Translations under genes and position numbers: made by a program
Source of the DNA: Clostridium lentum
GTDB taxonomy: Bacteria; Bacillota; Clostridia; Clostridiales; Clostridiaceae
Assembly: GCF_014287815.1 (NCBI RefSeq)
Contig: NZ_JACOOQ010000005.1
Location: 87,322 to 151,321 of the forward strand
DNA length: 64,000 bases
Direction: 5' to 3'
The notes under the pieces: model-generated
Databases searched by the model: none
The model's input: only the letters and a program-made list of their open reading frames with translations
Told to the model about the DNA's origin: nothing
Shown: positions 53,976 to 63,212 of the stretch, piece by piece
How positions within the stretch are numbered: the first letter of the stretch is position 1
How the letters are laid out: every line of letters begins with the position of its first letter

Positions 53976-54584
53976 ATGATAGTTGAAATTATAATCTTAT
54001 TCATTATATCTTTTTTAGTAAAAAAGAAGTATTTAGATAAAGGAAAACTTGGGGAAAGAAGTGTTTCAAAAAGACTAAAAAGATTAGATAAGAATAAATA
54101 TAAAGTAATTAATGACGTAATATTAAAAACTTCTAGAGGTACAAGTCAAATAGATCATTTAGTAGTATCAAATTATGGAATATTTGTAATTGAGACTAAA
54201 AATTATCAAGGGTGGATAGTAGGGGGTGAAAATGCTGATAATTGGCAACAAATAATATATAACAAAAAGAACTTTTTTAGAAATCCTATTAAACAGAATT
54301 ATGGTCATATTAAAGCAATAGAGGAAAATTTAAAAGTAAATAATAAGATTGAATATATTTCTATTATTGTCTTTATGAATAGATGTGATTTAAAAGTTAA
54401 CACTACAACACCAGTAGTATATGTTTATGACTTATTAAAGGAAATATATAAATATAAAAAGCATGTTCTTTCAGAAGAAGAAGTTAAAATTACATATAAA
54501 ATGCTTTTAAAAGCAAATAAGAATTCTATGTATATGAGATGGAAACATTTAATTAATGTAAAGAACAATATGAAGAAGTATTGA
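53976..54584 (+). CDS. NERD-domain (nuclease-related) membrane protein
   Basis: 202 residues: one N-terminal membrane helix (IVEIIILFIISFLV), then a NERD domain. The PD-(D/E)XK-like core is visible as KLGERSVSKRLKRL, SQIDHLVVSNYGIFVIETKN (the Asp and ExK) and NWQQI. NERD domains are predicted DNA-processing nucleases. The ribosome site is poor. It lies 93 bp after the helicase gene in the same direction, so the two may work together. Confidence 0.82.
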   Translation: MIVEIIILFIISFLVKKKYLDKGKLGERSVSKRLKRLDKNKYKVINDVILKTSRGTSQIDHLVVSNYGIFVIETKNYQGWIVGGENADNWQQIIYNKKNFFRNPIKQNYGHIKAIEENLKVNNKIEYISIIVFMNRCDLKVNTTTPVVYVYDLLKEIYKYKKHVLSEEEVKITYKMLLKANKNSMYMRWKHLINVKNNMKKY

Positions 54585-54653
54585 TTTAGCAAACTAATTA
54601 ATCTAGAATTAATATATTAATATATTAATATTTAATGCAATAGGAGGTGGAAT

Positions 54654-55594
54654 ATGGCGCTATATTTAAATACAAATAAGAATCTTGAAAATTATAAGGA
54701 ATTGTATAGAAGCAAATATTTTATAGATAAATCATTAATTATAGATAATTTAAACCTAATGTTAAAATTAAGGAAAACTATGCTATATGGGATATACTAA
54801 ATGAATTAAATGAAAAATTTATATTTATTTTTGATGAGTGGGACTATATATTTAACAGTAATCTTTTTAAGGAAGATCAAAATGAGTTTTTATCATTTTT
54901 AATGAAGTTTTTAAAGGATCAGCCATATGTATCTATTTGTTATATGACAGGAGTATTGCCAATAAAAAAATATTCAAGTGGTTCTGCACTTAATATGTTT
55001 GATGAATATACATTTTTAAAAGATAGAATATATGATGAATATTTTGGTTTTACAGAGGAAGAAGTATTAGAATTATATAATAAAAATAAACGGATGGATT
55101 TTAAAGAATTAGAAAATTGGTACAATGGCTATTTAACAGCTACTGGAATAAAAATTTATAATCCAAGATCAGTGGTAAAAGCACTTGTTAATAACTATTG
55201 TGAAAGTTATTGGACTAATACAGGAGCTATGAATGAAGTGGCAGAATATCTTAAATATAACGTTCTAGACATCAGAGATGATGTAATAGCAATGGTTTCA
55301 GGAGAAGAAATTGATATTATTATTAATGAAGAATATAGAGCAGGCCAAGGAGCACCAAGAAATAAAGAAGAAATATATTCTGCTATGATAGTGTTAGGAT
55401 TTTTATCTTATTATGCCTTTATAGTAGAATTGAAAAAGGATGAAGATCCTGAAGTTGCAATAAATCAAATAAAAGAAAAAGAATATGTAGAAAAATTTAA
55501 GAAGGAAAATAATCATCGTTTAAGTTTAGCTGTAGCCATATGTTATGATTCTAAAATGAAGGAACATTATTGTAAAATTGAAGAGTTAAGATAA
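54654..55594 (+). pseudogene. AAA-ATPase / PD-(D/E)XK (PF09820/PF08011-like) pseudogene
   Basis: A good RBS (AGGAGGTGG) and ATG lead into MALYLNTNKNLENYKELYRS, KYFIDKSLIIDNLN, then an internal deletion that removes Walker A and shifts the frame (stop at 54800). The other frame carries the rest: FIFIFDEWDYIF (Walker B), CYMTGVLPIKKYSSGSALN, YFGFTEEEVLELY, WYNGY. A second deletion joins GFLSYY to AFIVELKKDEDPEVAINQIK, the nuclease core. An intact member is about 550 residues. Such genes are abundant and poorly understood in clostridia and Bacteroidetes. Confidence 0.85.
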
Positions 55595-55717
55595 AGGAAA
55601 ACAGTATAATTAAGAGAATATCTTAAACTTAGAATGTATAGTTATTACGATTAGATATTAATTATACAAGGTATAAATGGTGATGTAGTAAGCAAATATA
55701 AATTAATTATTCAAAAA

Positions 55718-55763
55718 AATAACCTAAATATATTAAAAAAATTAATGTGTTTAGGTTATTTTT
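55718..55763 (+). terminator. Rho-independent terminator
   Basis: AATAACCTAAA, a 21-base loop, TTTAGGTTATT and T3. Confidence 0.7.
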
Positions 55764-55867
55764 ATATATTAAATAAAAATAACTGCAGAAATGTAGCTTA
55801 AATAAGCCATACAGATATAATTAAATATCTGTAAAAGTGAAATTATTCATGGGGAAAAATTATTAGA

Positions 55868-55987
55868 AAGGAAGAAATAATTAAATTTGTTTGTAAAATG
55901 CGTGAAGTTGAATATTCCATTAGAGGGATTGTTAGAGAATTAAATATGGCAAGGAAAACTATTAGCAAGTATATAAATCTAATATAA
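55868..55987 (+). pseudogene. Transposase N-terminal fragment (IS21 IstA-like)
   Basis: Frame without a start reading KEEIIKFVCKMREVEYSIRG, then IVRELNMARKTISKYINLI and a stop: a helix-turn-helix of the kind that opens IS21-family IstA. The rest of the 55595-56183 gap holds no gene. One further start-less scrap (SFLNVIQYSDGFSALITKLR) ends near 56193. Confidence 0.45.
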
Positions 55988-56183
55988 TAGTTGTCTATAG
56001 TTCTTAAGGTACTAAAAAAAGAAAGGATGAGTATTAGTTGAATATACTGATAAATTAATGAATATATCTTTTTAACATTTAAGTTTAATGATATTAATAT
56101 ATTGCAATAAAACAGGGAAGTATAGTTTTCTAAATGTAATACAATATTCAGATGGTTTTAGTGCATTAATTACAAAATTACGC

Positions 56184-56220
56184 AAAAGGGAGTAGGATGG
56201 CCTTGTCCTACTCTTTTAAA
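56184..56220. terminator. Terminator-like hairpin
   Basis: AAAAGGGAGTAGGA and TCCTACTCTTTT around TGGCCTTG. Confidence 0.7.
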
Positions 56221-56233
56221 AGGTTACAGAATA

Positions 56234-56279
56234 GGGACTGTTGAAAGAATTGTGTAATATCAATTCTATCAACAGTCCC
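56234..56279. repeat. Long inverted repeat without T tail
   Basis: GGGACTGTTGAAAGAATTG pairs with CAATTCTATCAACAGTCCC (one mismatch) across an 8-base loop. It abuts the duplicated helicase scrap at 56280. Confidence 0.7.
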
Positions 56280-56310
56280 AAAGAAAAAGCCATAAGACCA
56301 GTTACACTAA
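56280..56310 (+). repeat. Displaced 31-bp copy of helicase gene sequence
   Basis: Matches 51072-51102 at 29 of 31 positions, including AAAGAAAAAGCCATAAG. It encodes nothing here. It lies between the long inverted repeat and the 3' end of the LacI gene. Confidence 0.7.
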
Positions 56311-56315
56311 AAAAA

Positions 56316-57305
56316 TTAAGTAGTATTACCTCTTTTCAAAGACACAGGTAAAATAATTTTTTTCTCAATATAACTATTTTTTTTATTAATAAGATTAATT
56401 AATGTTTTTACAGCTTCCTTAGATAAGTCCTTAATAGGTTGTTGTATTGTTGTTAAAGTAGGATAAGTAAGAGCACAAATAGATAAACCATCATATCCCA
56501 CAACCTTTACATCATTAGGAATATTTTTATTACGTTTAATTAACTCTTTAATTGTAGCTAAAGCAATAGTATCAGTGGCAAATATACCATCAATATCAGG
56601 ATTATTATCAAGTGCTTCTTGGATAATTGAAGAATAATCTAAAAAAGAGAAGAAATTAATAGGTAATTCTACTGTATTTACTTTAATATTTTTTCTTTCC
56701 AATGTGTCATTAAAAGATTTATGACGGTCATTAGATGGAGTAGGTACTTTTAAGCTTCCAGAAAAATGAAGAATATTAGTACAACCACAATTTAATAATT
56801 CAAGTGCTGCTAATTTACCACCTTCTATATGATCTGAACATACAATAGGAATATCATCTCCTAAATATCTATCTAAAGCAACAATTGGTAGATTTAGATT
56901 TAAATAATCTTCAATTTTTAAAGTATGGCTACCTATTATAATTCCATCTACTTGATTTCTTAAAAGCATATTTATATATTCTTGTTCTCTACTACTACTA
57001 TTATATGCATTACAAAGCATTAACTTATATCCTAATTTATATAATTCTTCTTCTATATACCTAGTTTCTTCAGCATAGAAAGGAGTACTAATGTCAGGTA
57101 GGATTAAACCAATTATATTAGACTTCTTTTTAAATAAACTTTTAGCAATTTCATTTGGTTGATAATTTAAGTCCTTCATAGCATTAAAAACTTTATCTTT
57201 GGTGGCTTGTGAAATATAGCCTCGATTATTCATTACTCTGGATACTGTAGAAACAGATACACCCGCTTTAATAGCTACATCCTTTATATTTGTCAAATTA
57301 CTCAC
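56316..57305 (-). CDS. LacI-family repressor of the ABC sugar/GH32 operon
   Basis: 329 residues with a GTG start (SNLTNIKDVAIKAGVSVSTV follows the initiator: HTH plus hinge), and the sugar-binding domain with IGLILPDISTPFYAEETRYI, DGIIIGSHTL, LDRYLGDDIPIVCSDHIEGG and VGYDGLSICAL. It is divergent from the ABC operon, with a LacI-type palindrome overlapping that operon's promoter. It is a different protein from the repressor at 42.7 kb. The RBS AAGGAG is very close to the GTG; a TTG three codons on is possible. Confidence 0.9.
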   Translation of the reverse strand: MSNLTNIKDVAIKAGVSVSTVSRVMNNRGYISQATKDKVFNAMKDLNYQPNEIAKSLFKKKSNIIGLILPDISTPFYAEETRYIEEELYKLGYKLMLCNAYNSSSREQEYINMLLRNQVDGIIIGSHTLKIEDYLNLNLPIVALDRYLGDDIPIVCSDHIEGGKLAALELLNCGCTNILHFSGSLKVPTPSNDRHKSFNDTLERKNIKVNTVELPINFFSFLDYSSIIQEALDNNPDIDGIFATDTIALATIKELIKRNKNIPNDVKVVGYDGLSICALTYPTLTTIQQPIKDLSKEAVKTLINLINKKNSYIEKKIILPVSLKRGNTT

Positions 57306-57371
57306 CTCTCCTTATATCTTAATATCCAAAAAGTAGCATTGTCAATTAATAGAAAAAAATAAAAAATATTA

Positions 57372-57391
57372 TATGCAAACCGGTTGACATA
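57372..57391. promoter_or_regulatory. LacI-type operator overlapping the -35
   Basis: TATG..AACCGGTT..CATA: an inverted repeat with CpG centre, overlapping the -35 at 57384 and lying between the divergent repressor and ABC genes. Confidence 0.72.
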
Positions 57392-57413
57392 TTCCAAAAT
57401 TTGGATTTATAAT
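57384..57413 (+). promoter_or_regulatory. Promoter of the ABC sugar operon
   Basis: TTGACA (57384-57389), 18-bp spacer, TATAAT (57408-57413). Confidence 0.78.
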
Positions 57414-57444
57414 ATAAATGTAAACATTAACAATGTATATAATA

Positions 57445-57466
57445 ATATGCTAACTGATTAGCATAT
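57445..57466. promoter_or_regulatory. Perfect inverted repeat in the 5' leader
   Basis: ATATGCTAA, CTGA, TTAGCATAT: a 9-bp perfect stem 15 bases before AGGTGG. It could be a second operator or a leader hairpin close to the ribosome site. Confidence 0.5.
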
Positions 57467-57491
57467 GCAATAAAAATATGAGGTGGTATAA

Positions 57492-58775
57492 ATGTTGAGA
57501 AGAGGAAAGATATTGTCTTTAATTTTAACTGTAGGAATGTTATCAGCTAATATTTATGGATGTTCATCATCAAATAATGCTACAGATAGTGTGGCAAAGA
57601 TAACTGTTTGGACTCAAGAGGGACAAGTTGTTGAGCAAGAATATTACAAAAATGCAATAGAACAATTTAATGAATTATATGCAGGTGAAATAGAAGCTAG
57701 TTTACAAATGATACCAAGAGGGAATGGGTATGAATACGAAAATAAAATAAATGCAGCAGCAACTTCAGGTAGCTTACCAGATATTATAGCTATGGATGGT
57801 CCATCAGTTGCTAACTATGCAGATTCAGGAATAATAGTTCCAATTGATGAATATTTCACAGAAGACAAGCTAGAAGATTTTGTTCCGTCAATAATAAAAC
57901 AAGGAACAGTTGATGGACAATTATATGCACTAGGAGCAGCAGAATCTACTGTGGTTTTATTCTACAATAAGGATGTTTTAGATGCAGCAGGAATACAAGC
58001 TCCAACTACATTAGAAGATGCTTGGACTTGGAAAGAAGTATATGAAATATCTAAAAAATTAAAAACTAATGATATGTATGGAATTAATTTAGATTGGGAT
58101 TTAGGTGAAGGTCAAATTTATGCATTTGCTCCAATGATATGGTCAAATGGAGGAGAGTTACTTTCAGAAGATGGTAAAAAAATTGATGGATATTTAAATT
58201 CTGATAAATCCATTGAATCATTAGAGTTTTATCAAAAATTTGCAGTAGAAGGATTAATAAATCTTCAACCATTACCAAATGATTTTGAAGAAGGAAAATC
58301 AGCTATGTATTTAATGGGATCATGGGAAATTCAGACAATAGAAGAAAGCTATCCAGATTTTAACTATGGTATAACATACTATCCTAAATTCTCTGAAAGT
58401 AGTAAAGTAGTTTCACCATCAGGGGATTGGTGTTTTGGTATTACTTCGGGTTCAGAAAACCAAGAAGCAGCAGCTAAGTTACTTGAATTCTTAACATCAG
58501 CAGAAGAAGTAGAAGAGTATTGTTCAGCTATAAGCAAACCACCAGCAAGAATATCTGTATTTGATAATATGGAAGAATATCAAGATGAAAATAAAAAGGT
58601 TATAAAGGAGCAAGTAATAAATACAGCACATCCAAGACCAATTTCAACATCTTATCCAGTATTATCAAGTGAATTTGCATCAGCATTACAAGATATAAGA
58701 ACTGGGGTAGACGTTAAAGACGCTTTAGCTAAAGTAGTTACTCGTTTTAATGAGGATATAAAGAGAAATAATTAA
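57492..58775 (+). CDS. ABC sugar transporter substrate-binding lipoprotein
   Basis: 427 residues. Lipoprotein signal with Cys24 (IYGCSSS), then the family 1 solute-binding fold (ITVWTQEGQVVEQEYY, LPDIIAMDGPSVANYADSGI, LYALGAAESTVVLFYNKDVL, DWCFGITSGSENQEAAAKLL). With its two permeases it forms a CUT1-type importer. The downstream GH32 and fructokinase point to sucrose or fructo-oligosaccharides as ligand. First gene of the operon; a hairpin separates it from the permease genes. Confidence 0.92.
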   Translation: MLRRGKILSLILTVGMLSANIYGCSSSNNATDSVAKITVWTQEGQVVEQEYYKNAIEQFNELYAGEIEASLQMIPRGNGYEYENKINAAATSGSLPDIIAMDGPSVANYADSGIIVPIDEYFTEDKLEDFVPSIIKQGTVDGQLYALGAAESTVVLFYNKDVLDAAGIQAPTTLEDAWTWKEVYEISKKLKTNDMYGINLDWDLGEGQIYAFAPMIWSNGGELLSEDGKKIDGYLNSDKSIESLEFYQKFAVEGLINLQPLPNDFEEGKSAMYLMGSWEIQTIEESYPDFNYGITYYPKFSESSKVVSPSGDWCFGITSGSENQEAAAKLLEFLTSAEEVEEYCSAISKPPARISVFDNMEEYQDENKKVIKEQVINTAHPRPISTSYPVLSSEFASALQDIRTGVDVKDALAKVVTRFNEDIKRNN

Positions 58776-58787
58776 TATATAAGTAAT

Positions 58788-58816
58788 GAGAATTATGGCT
58801 TTTAGTCATAATTCTC
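58788..58816 (+). promoter_or_regulatory. Intercistronic hairpin after the binding-protein gene
   Basis: GAGAATTATG pairs perfectly with CATAATTCTC across a 9-base loop, in the gap before the first permease. There is no T-run. Such stems often protect the binding-protein mRNA and keep it in excess. Confidence 0.6.
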
Positions 58817-58839
58817 TTAGAAAGGTAGGTATTGTATTA

Positions 58840-59763
58840 ATGCTAACAATTAAGAGAAATACAGAAATTAAAACAGATGTAACTTTAAAAAAATCAATGA
58901 GTAAAGAAGCAGTAGCAGGAATGCTATTTGTCTTACCAGCAGTTATATTTATTGGTTTATTTTTAGTGTTACCGGCCATACTTGCTTTTGGATATAGTTT
59001 TCAACAATATAATATGCTAAAACCAGCACAAAAAGTTTTCATTGGATTAACAAATTATATAGATGTTTTAAAGAATCCAGCTTTTTATAAGAGTTTGTTT
59101 AATACAGTATATTTTGCAGCAATTGTAGTACCGCTTCAAACTATAGTTGCATTAGGATTAGCATTATTAGTTAATACAAAGTTAAAAACATCAAAGGTGG
59201 CACGTATTTGTTTCTTTAGTCCTGTGGTTACATCCATGGTTGTTGTAGCTATATTATGGACATTCTTATATAACAGAGATAGTGGTCTTATAAATTCACT
59301 TTTAAATTCTATAGGAATACAATCACAGCCTTTCTTATTAAGTGAGAAACAAGCTATGAATTCTATTATATTCATGTCTATATGGCAAGCTGCTGGATAT
59401 CAAATGATGATATTTTTAGCAGGTTTACAAGATGTTCCAGGAGATCTATATGAAGCAGCTAGCTTAGATGGTTGCAATTGGTGGGAAAAATTTAAAAATG
59501 TTACATTACCATGTATAAAAAATGTATCAAGTTTTGTAATTTTAATTACTACTATCCAAGCTTTTAAATTATTTACACAGCCTTATATAATGACAGGAGG
59601 CGGCCCTAATGAATCAACAAAAACACTTGCATATATGATATATGAACAAGGTTTCCAATATAGGAATGTTGGATACTCATGTGCAATAGCAGTAATTTTC
59701 TTCTTAGTAATATTACTAGTATCAGGTGTTGTGAAAAAGGTATGTAATGTAAATGGAGATTAG
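58840..59763 (+). CDS. ABC sugar transporter permease 1 (MalF-like)
   Basis: About 307 residues from the ATG 9 bases after AAAGGTAGGT; the longer frame starts 18 codons upstream inside the hairpin. Six membrane segments and the EAA loop EAASLDGCNWWEKFKNVTLP that docks the ATPase. It pairs with the next gene's product. No ATPase gene is in the operon, so a shared MsmK/MsiK-type subunit encoded elsewhere must drive it. Confidence 0.92.
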   Translation: MLTIKRNTEIKTDVTLKKSMSKEAVAGMLFVLPAVIFIGLFLVLPAILAFGYSFQQYNMLKPAQKVFIGLTNYIDVLKNPAFYKSLFNTVYFAAIVVPLQTIVALGLALLVNTKLKTSKVARICFFSPVVTSMVVVAILWTFLYNRDSGLINSLLNSIGIQSQPFLLSEKQAMNSIIFMSIWQAAGYQMMIFLAGLQDVPGDLYEAASLDGCNWWEKFKNVTLPCIKNVSSFVILITTIQAFKLFTQPYIMTGGGPNESTKTLAYMIYEQGFQYRNVGYSCAIAVIFFLVILLVSGVVKKVCNVNGD

Positions 59764-59775
59764 GGGGGAAGGATT

Positions 59776-60618
59776 ATGAAAAGAAATCAAAAAAGGACTT
59801 TAAGTAAAGTTTTAGCATATATATTTCAAATAAGTTTATCATTAATATTTGTATTACCATTAGTATGGATGATTGTATCATCATTAAAGCCAGAGGCAGA
59901 TTTGTTTAAAGATATGAGTTCTATAGCAACATTTTTTGTATCTAATCCATCATTAGATAATTATAAGGAAATGTTATCTAGATCATTAGTATTAAAAAGT
60001 ACACTAAACAGTATGATATATATTGTATTAATACTTCTAATAGGTATACCTGTTAATGCCTTATGTGGATATGCGTTAGCAAGATTAAGGTTTCCAGGAA
60101 AGAACCTCATACTAAGTGCAATTATTGCATTATATATAGTTCCTTTTGAAACAGTTGTATTACCATTATATTTAGTAAGTAATACATTAAAAATTACAAA
60201 TACATTCTTTGCATTATTTCTACCTTTTATAGGTAATTGCTTTAATATATTTTTATTTAGGCAGTTTTTCATGTCTCTTCCAAAGGAATTAGAAGAAGCA
60301 GCTAGTATTGATGGATGTGGAGTGTTAGGGACTTTTGTAAAAGTAGTATTACCTAATACAAAGCCAGTAATAGCAACAGCAACAGTATTAACAATTGTAA
60401 CACATTGGAGTGATTTTATGTGGCCTTTAATGGCAGTAACATCACCAGAACATAAAACAATTCAACTTGCTATACAAGGATTCTTTACAGATCCACCAGT
60501 AAGATATGCTCCAATTATGGCAGCATTAGTATTCTCAACAATTCCTATATTAATAGTATATTTATTATTACAAAAATACTATGTACAAGGTATTATGTCT
60601 AGTGGAATTAAAGGATAA
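59776..60618 (+). CDS. ABC sugar transporter permease 2 (MalG-like)
   Basis: 280 residues, six membrane segments, EAA loop EEAASIDGCGVLGTFVKVVL and the MalG-type C-terminus (VQGIMSSGIKG). RBS GGGGGGAAGG, 12 bp after permease 1. It forms the heterodimeric channel of the CUT1 importer. Confidence 0.93.
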   Translation: MKRNQKRTLSKVLAYIFQISLSLIFVLPLVWMIVSSLKPEADLFKDMSSIATFFVSNPSLDNYKEMLSRSLVLKSTLNSMIYIVLILLIGIPVNALCGYALARLRFPGKNLILSAIIALYIVPFETVVLPLYLVSNTLKITNTFFALFLPFIGNCFNIFLFRQFFMSLPKELEEAASIDGCGVLGTFVKVVLPNTKPVIATATVLTIVTHWSDFMWPLMAVTSPEHKTIQLAIQGFFTDPPVRYAPIMAALVFSTIPILIVYLLLQKYYVQGIMSSGIKG

Positions 60619-60647
60619 AGAAAAATTTATTTTAGAGAGGTTTTAAT

Positions 60648-62117
60648 ATGGCAAATAATCATAAGGAGAAATTAGAACAAGCACAGAAATATGTAGATTC
60701 AATAAAAAATCAAGTAGCATTAAGTAAATATAGGCAAGGATATCATTTCATGGCACCAGCATCATGGATTAATGATCCAAATGGATTTATTCAGTATAAA
60801 GGTAAGTATCATTTATTTTATCAATATAATCCATATGATTCAAAATGGGGATCAATGTATTGGGGACATGCAGAAAGTGAGGATTTAATTAAGTGGAATC
60901 ACTTGCCAATAGCTTTAGCTCCTAGTGAATTTTATGATGATGATAAAGATGGAGGATGTTTCTCAGGTAGTGCTGTAGATGATAATGGCGTGTTAACGTT
61001 AATGTATACAGGTACCACTACTAGTGAAGAGGGAACAGTTCAAGTTCAATGTATTGCTACAAGTGATGATGGAGTAAATTTTGAAAAGTTTGAAGGAAAT
61101 CCAGTAATATTACCTAACTTTATTGAAGGAAATAGAGATTTTAGAGATCCTAAGGTTTGGAAAGAAGGAGACCTTTGGTATGTAGTGATAGGAACTACTA
61201 AAAATAATGAAGGAAGAGCTTTATTATATAGTTCATGTGATTTAAGACAATGGAATTTTGTAAGTGTTTTAGCAGAATCCAATGGTGAGCTAGGAAGTAT
61301 GTGGGAATGTCCAGATTTCTTTAAGATTGGAGATAAACATGTTTTAATGCTATCACCAATGGAGCTTGGAAGTACAATTACAATGTATTTAGTTGGAGAT
61401 ATGGATTACTCTACAGGAAAGTTTACATGGACTCAAAAAGGAAAAGTAGACTTTGGATTTGATTTTTATGCTCCACAATCATTAGTAGATGATAAGGGTA
61501 GAAGAATAGTAATAGGTTGGGCTAATAGTTGGCCTTGGATGAAATGTTTTACTGATTTTGGCCCTAATATGGAAGATAAGTGGAATGGTGCAATGTCTTT
61601 ACCTAGAGAGGTTAAACTTGATGAGAGAACTGGTAAGTTAAAGTTTATACCAGTGGAAGAGATTAGAGATTATAGAAAAGAAGAAAATAAAGTTCAGTTA
61701 AATACTCTTAATGGAAGTAAGGATATAATAATTAGAAATAAAGATAGATATGAAATGTTATTTAATATTGATTTAAAAGCTACAACTGCTAAGGAACTAA
61801 TTATTAAATTAAGAGAAAATAAAAAGGGTGTAGCTATTTTAAGGTTAGATATTAAAAATAAAAAGTTAATATTTGATAGAAATAATTGTGATGGTTACAA
61901 TAAAGGAATCAAGAGTTGTGATTTAGATTTATTTGAAGATACATTATCTGTGAATATATTCTCAGACAATATATCAATTGAAGTATTTACTGATGATAAT
62001 AAAGTAGCTATGTCAAATAACATTTATCCATTAGAATGTAGCAATAAAGTAAATTTAGAAGCTGTTGATGGAGAAATTGTATTTAATAGCTTTGATATTT
62101 GGAGAATTGAAGTGTAA
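60648..62117 (+). CDS. GH32 beta-fructosidase / sucrose hydrolase
   Basis: 489 residues with the GH32 triad motifs SWINDPNGFIQY, DFRDPKVW and MWECPDFF, plus FSGSAV and the FGFDFYAPQS block, then a C-terminal beta-sandwich. There is no signal peptide, so it acts in the cytosol on sugar imported intact by the ABC system. It differs in length and sequence from the GH32 at 45.4 kb; because the substrate arrives unphosphorylated, sucrose or short fructans (not sucrose-6-phosphate) are expected. Confidence 0.93.
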   Translation: MANNHKEKLEQAQKYVDSIKNQVALSKYRQGYHFMAPASWINDPNGFIQYKGKYHLFYQYNPYDSKWGSMYWGHAESEDLIKWNHLPIALAPSEFYDDDKDGGCFSGSAVDDNGVLTLMYTGTTTSEEGTVQVQCIATSDDGVNFEKFEGNPVILPNFIEGNRDFRDPKVWKEGDLWYVVIGTTKNNEGRALLYSSCDLRQWNFVSVLAESNGELGSMWECPDFFKIGDKHVLMLSPMELGSTITMYLVGDMDYSTGKFTWTQKGKVDFGFDFYAPQSLVDDKGRRIVIGWANSWPWMKCFTDFGPNMEDKWNGAMSLPREVKLDERTGKLKFIPVEEIRDYRKEENKVQLNTLNGSKDIIIRNKDRYEMLFNIDLKATTAKELIIKLRENKKGVAILRLDIKNKKLIFDRNNCDGYNKGIKSCDLDLFEDTLSVNIFSDNISIEVFTDDNKVAMSNNIYPLECSNKVNLEAVDGEIVFNSFDIWRIEV

Positions 62118-62157
62118 TACGTAAGTAGCAGATTTGTTAAATGAAAGGTGATTGTTT

Positions 62158-63090
62158 ATGAAAAAAGTACTTTGTCCAGGAGAAGCATTAATTGATTTTG
62201 TTTCAATGAATGCAGGTAAATCCTTAAAAGCAACTAATGGATTTATAAAAAAAGCTGGAGGAGCACCCGCTAATGTTGCTGCAGCTATATCAAAGTTAGG
62301 CTGTGAAGCATATTTTTGTGGAAGCGTTGGAAATGATGCTTTTGGAGAGTTTTTAGAAGATACTCTTATAGCAAACAATATAAATACTGAATTAATGTTT
62401 AAGTTAAATGATCATAATACTACATTTGCATTTGTTTCATTAATGAAGGATGGAGAGAGAGATTTTGAATTTGCAAGAGATGCAGATGGGTATTTACCAT
62501 TTGAGTATATTGAAAAAGAATTAGATAGATTTGATCTATTTCATTTTGGAAGTGCAACTGCATTTTTAGATGGTCAGTTAAAAGAAACTTATTATAAAAT
62601 AAAGGATTATGCTTTAAAAAATAATAAATTAATTTCTTTTGATGCTAATTATAGAGATGCTTTATTTGGAGATAAGCAAGAAGTATTTATTAATTGTTGC
62701 AAGGAATTTATTGCAGATAGCGATATAGTAAAGTTAAGTGATGAAGAAGCAATGCTTATTAGTGGCATGGAAAATATAGAAGAGGCAGCTAGAGCTATAG
62801 TGAATTTAGGATGCAAGAATTTAATAGTTACTTTAGGGAAATTAGGTGCATTACTAACTACTAAAGAAATGCAAGTTTTAGTACCTACTAAGGAAATTGA
62901 AATGAAGGATGCAACAGGAGCAGGTGATGCATTTATAGGTGCAGTTTTAGCTCAGATATTAAATGAACCAGATAAGAGTATTGTAGAAATTGTTAAGTTG
63001 GCTAATGTAGTTGGGGGACTAACAACAACTAGAATAGGGGCTTTAGAATCTATACCAACATGGAGTGAAGTTTTTGAATATACGAAATAA
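62158..63090 (+). CDS. scrK: PfkB-family fructokinase
   Basis: About 310 residues from the ATG 7 bases after AAAGGTG (an in-frame TTG lies two codons upstream). PfkB signatures: GEALIDFV, KAGGAPANVAAAISKLGCEA (sugar-binding Gly-Gly) and KDATGAGDAFIGA (catalytic Asp, anion hole). It phosphorylates the fructose released by GH32 enzymes. It is the only fructokinase in the window, so it may serve both sugar loci. No clear terminator follows before the insertion sequence. Confidence 0.92.
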   Translation: MKKVLCPGEALIDFVSMNAGKSLKATNGFIKKAGGAPANVAAAISKLGCEAYFCGSVGNDAFGEFLEDTLIANNINTELMFKLNDHNTTFAFVSLMKDGERDFEFARDADGYLPFEYIEKELDRFDLFHFGSATAFLDGQLKETYYKIKDYALKNNKLISFDANYRDALFGDKQEVFINCCKEFIADSDIVKLSDEEAMLISGMENIEEAARAIVNLGCKNLIVTLGKLGALLTTKEMQVLVPTKEIEMKDATGAGDAFIGAVLAQILNEPDKSIVEIVKLANVVGGLTTTRIGALESIPTWSEVFEYTK

Positions 63091-63212
63091 AATATGAAAG
63101 TTAAAGTAATGTAAAGTGGTTAGTGATAAATCATGGTGTTAGTATAAAGTAGTGGACACATTAAGACGAACTAAGTTAAAATAATATTTAGTTAAGAAAG
63201 GATGTGTCCATT

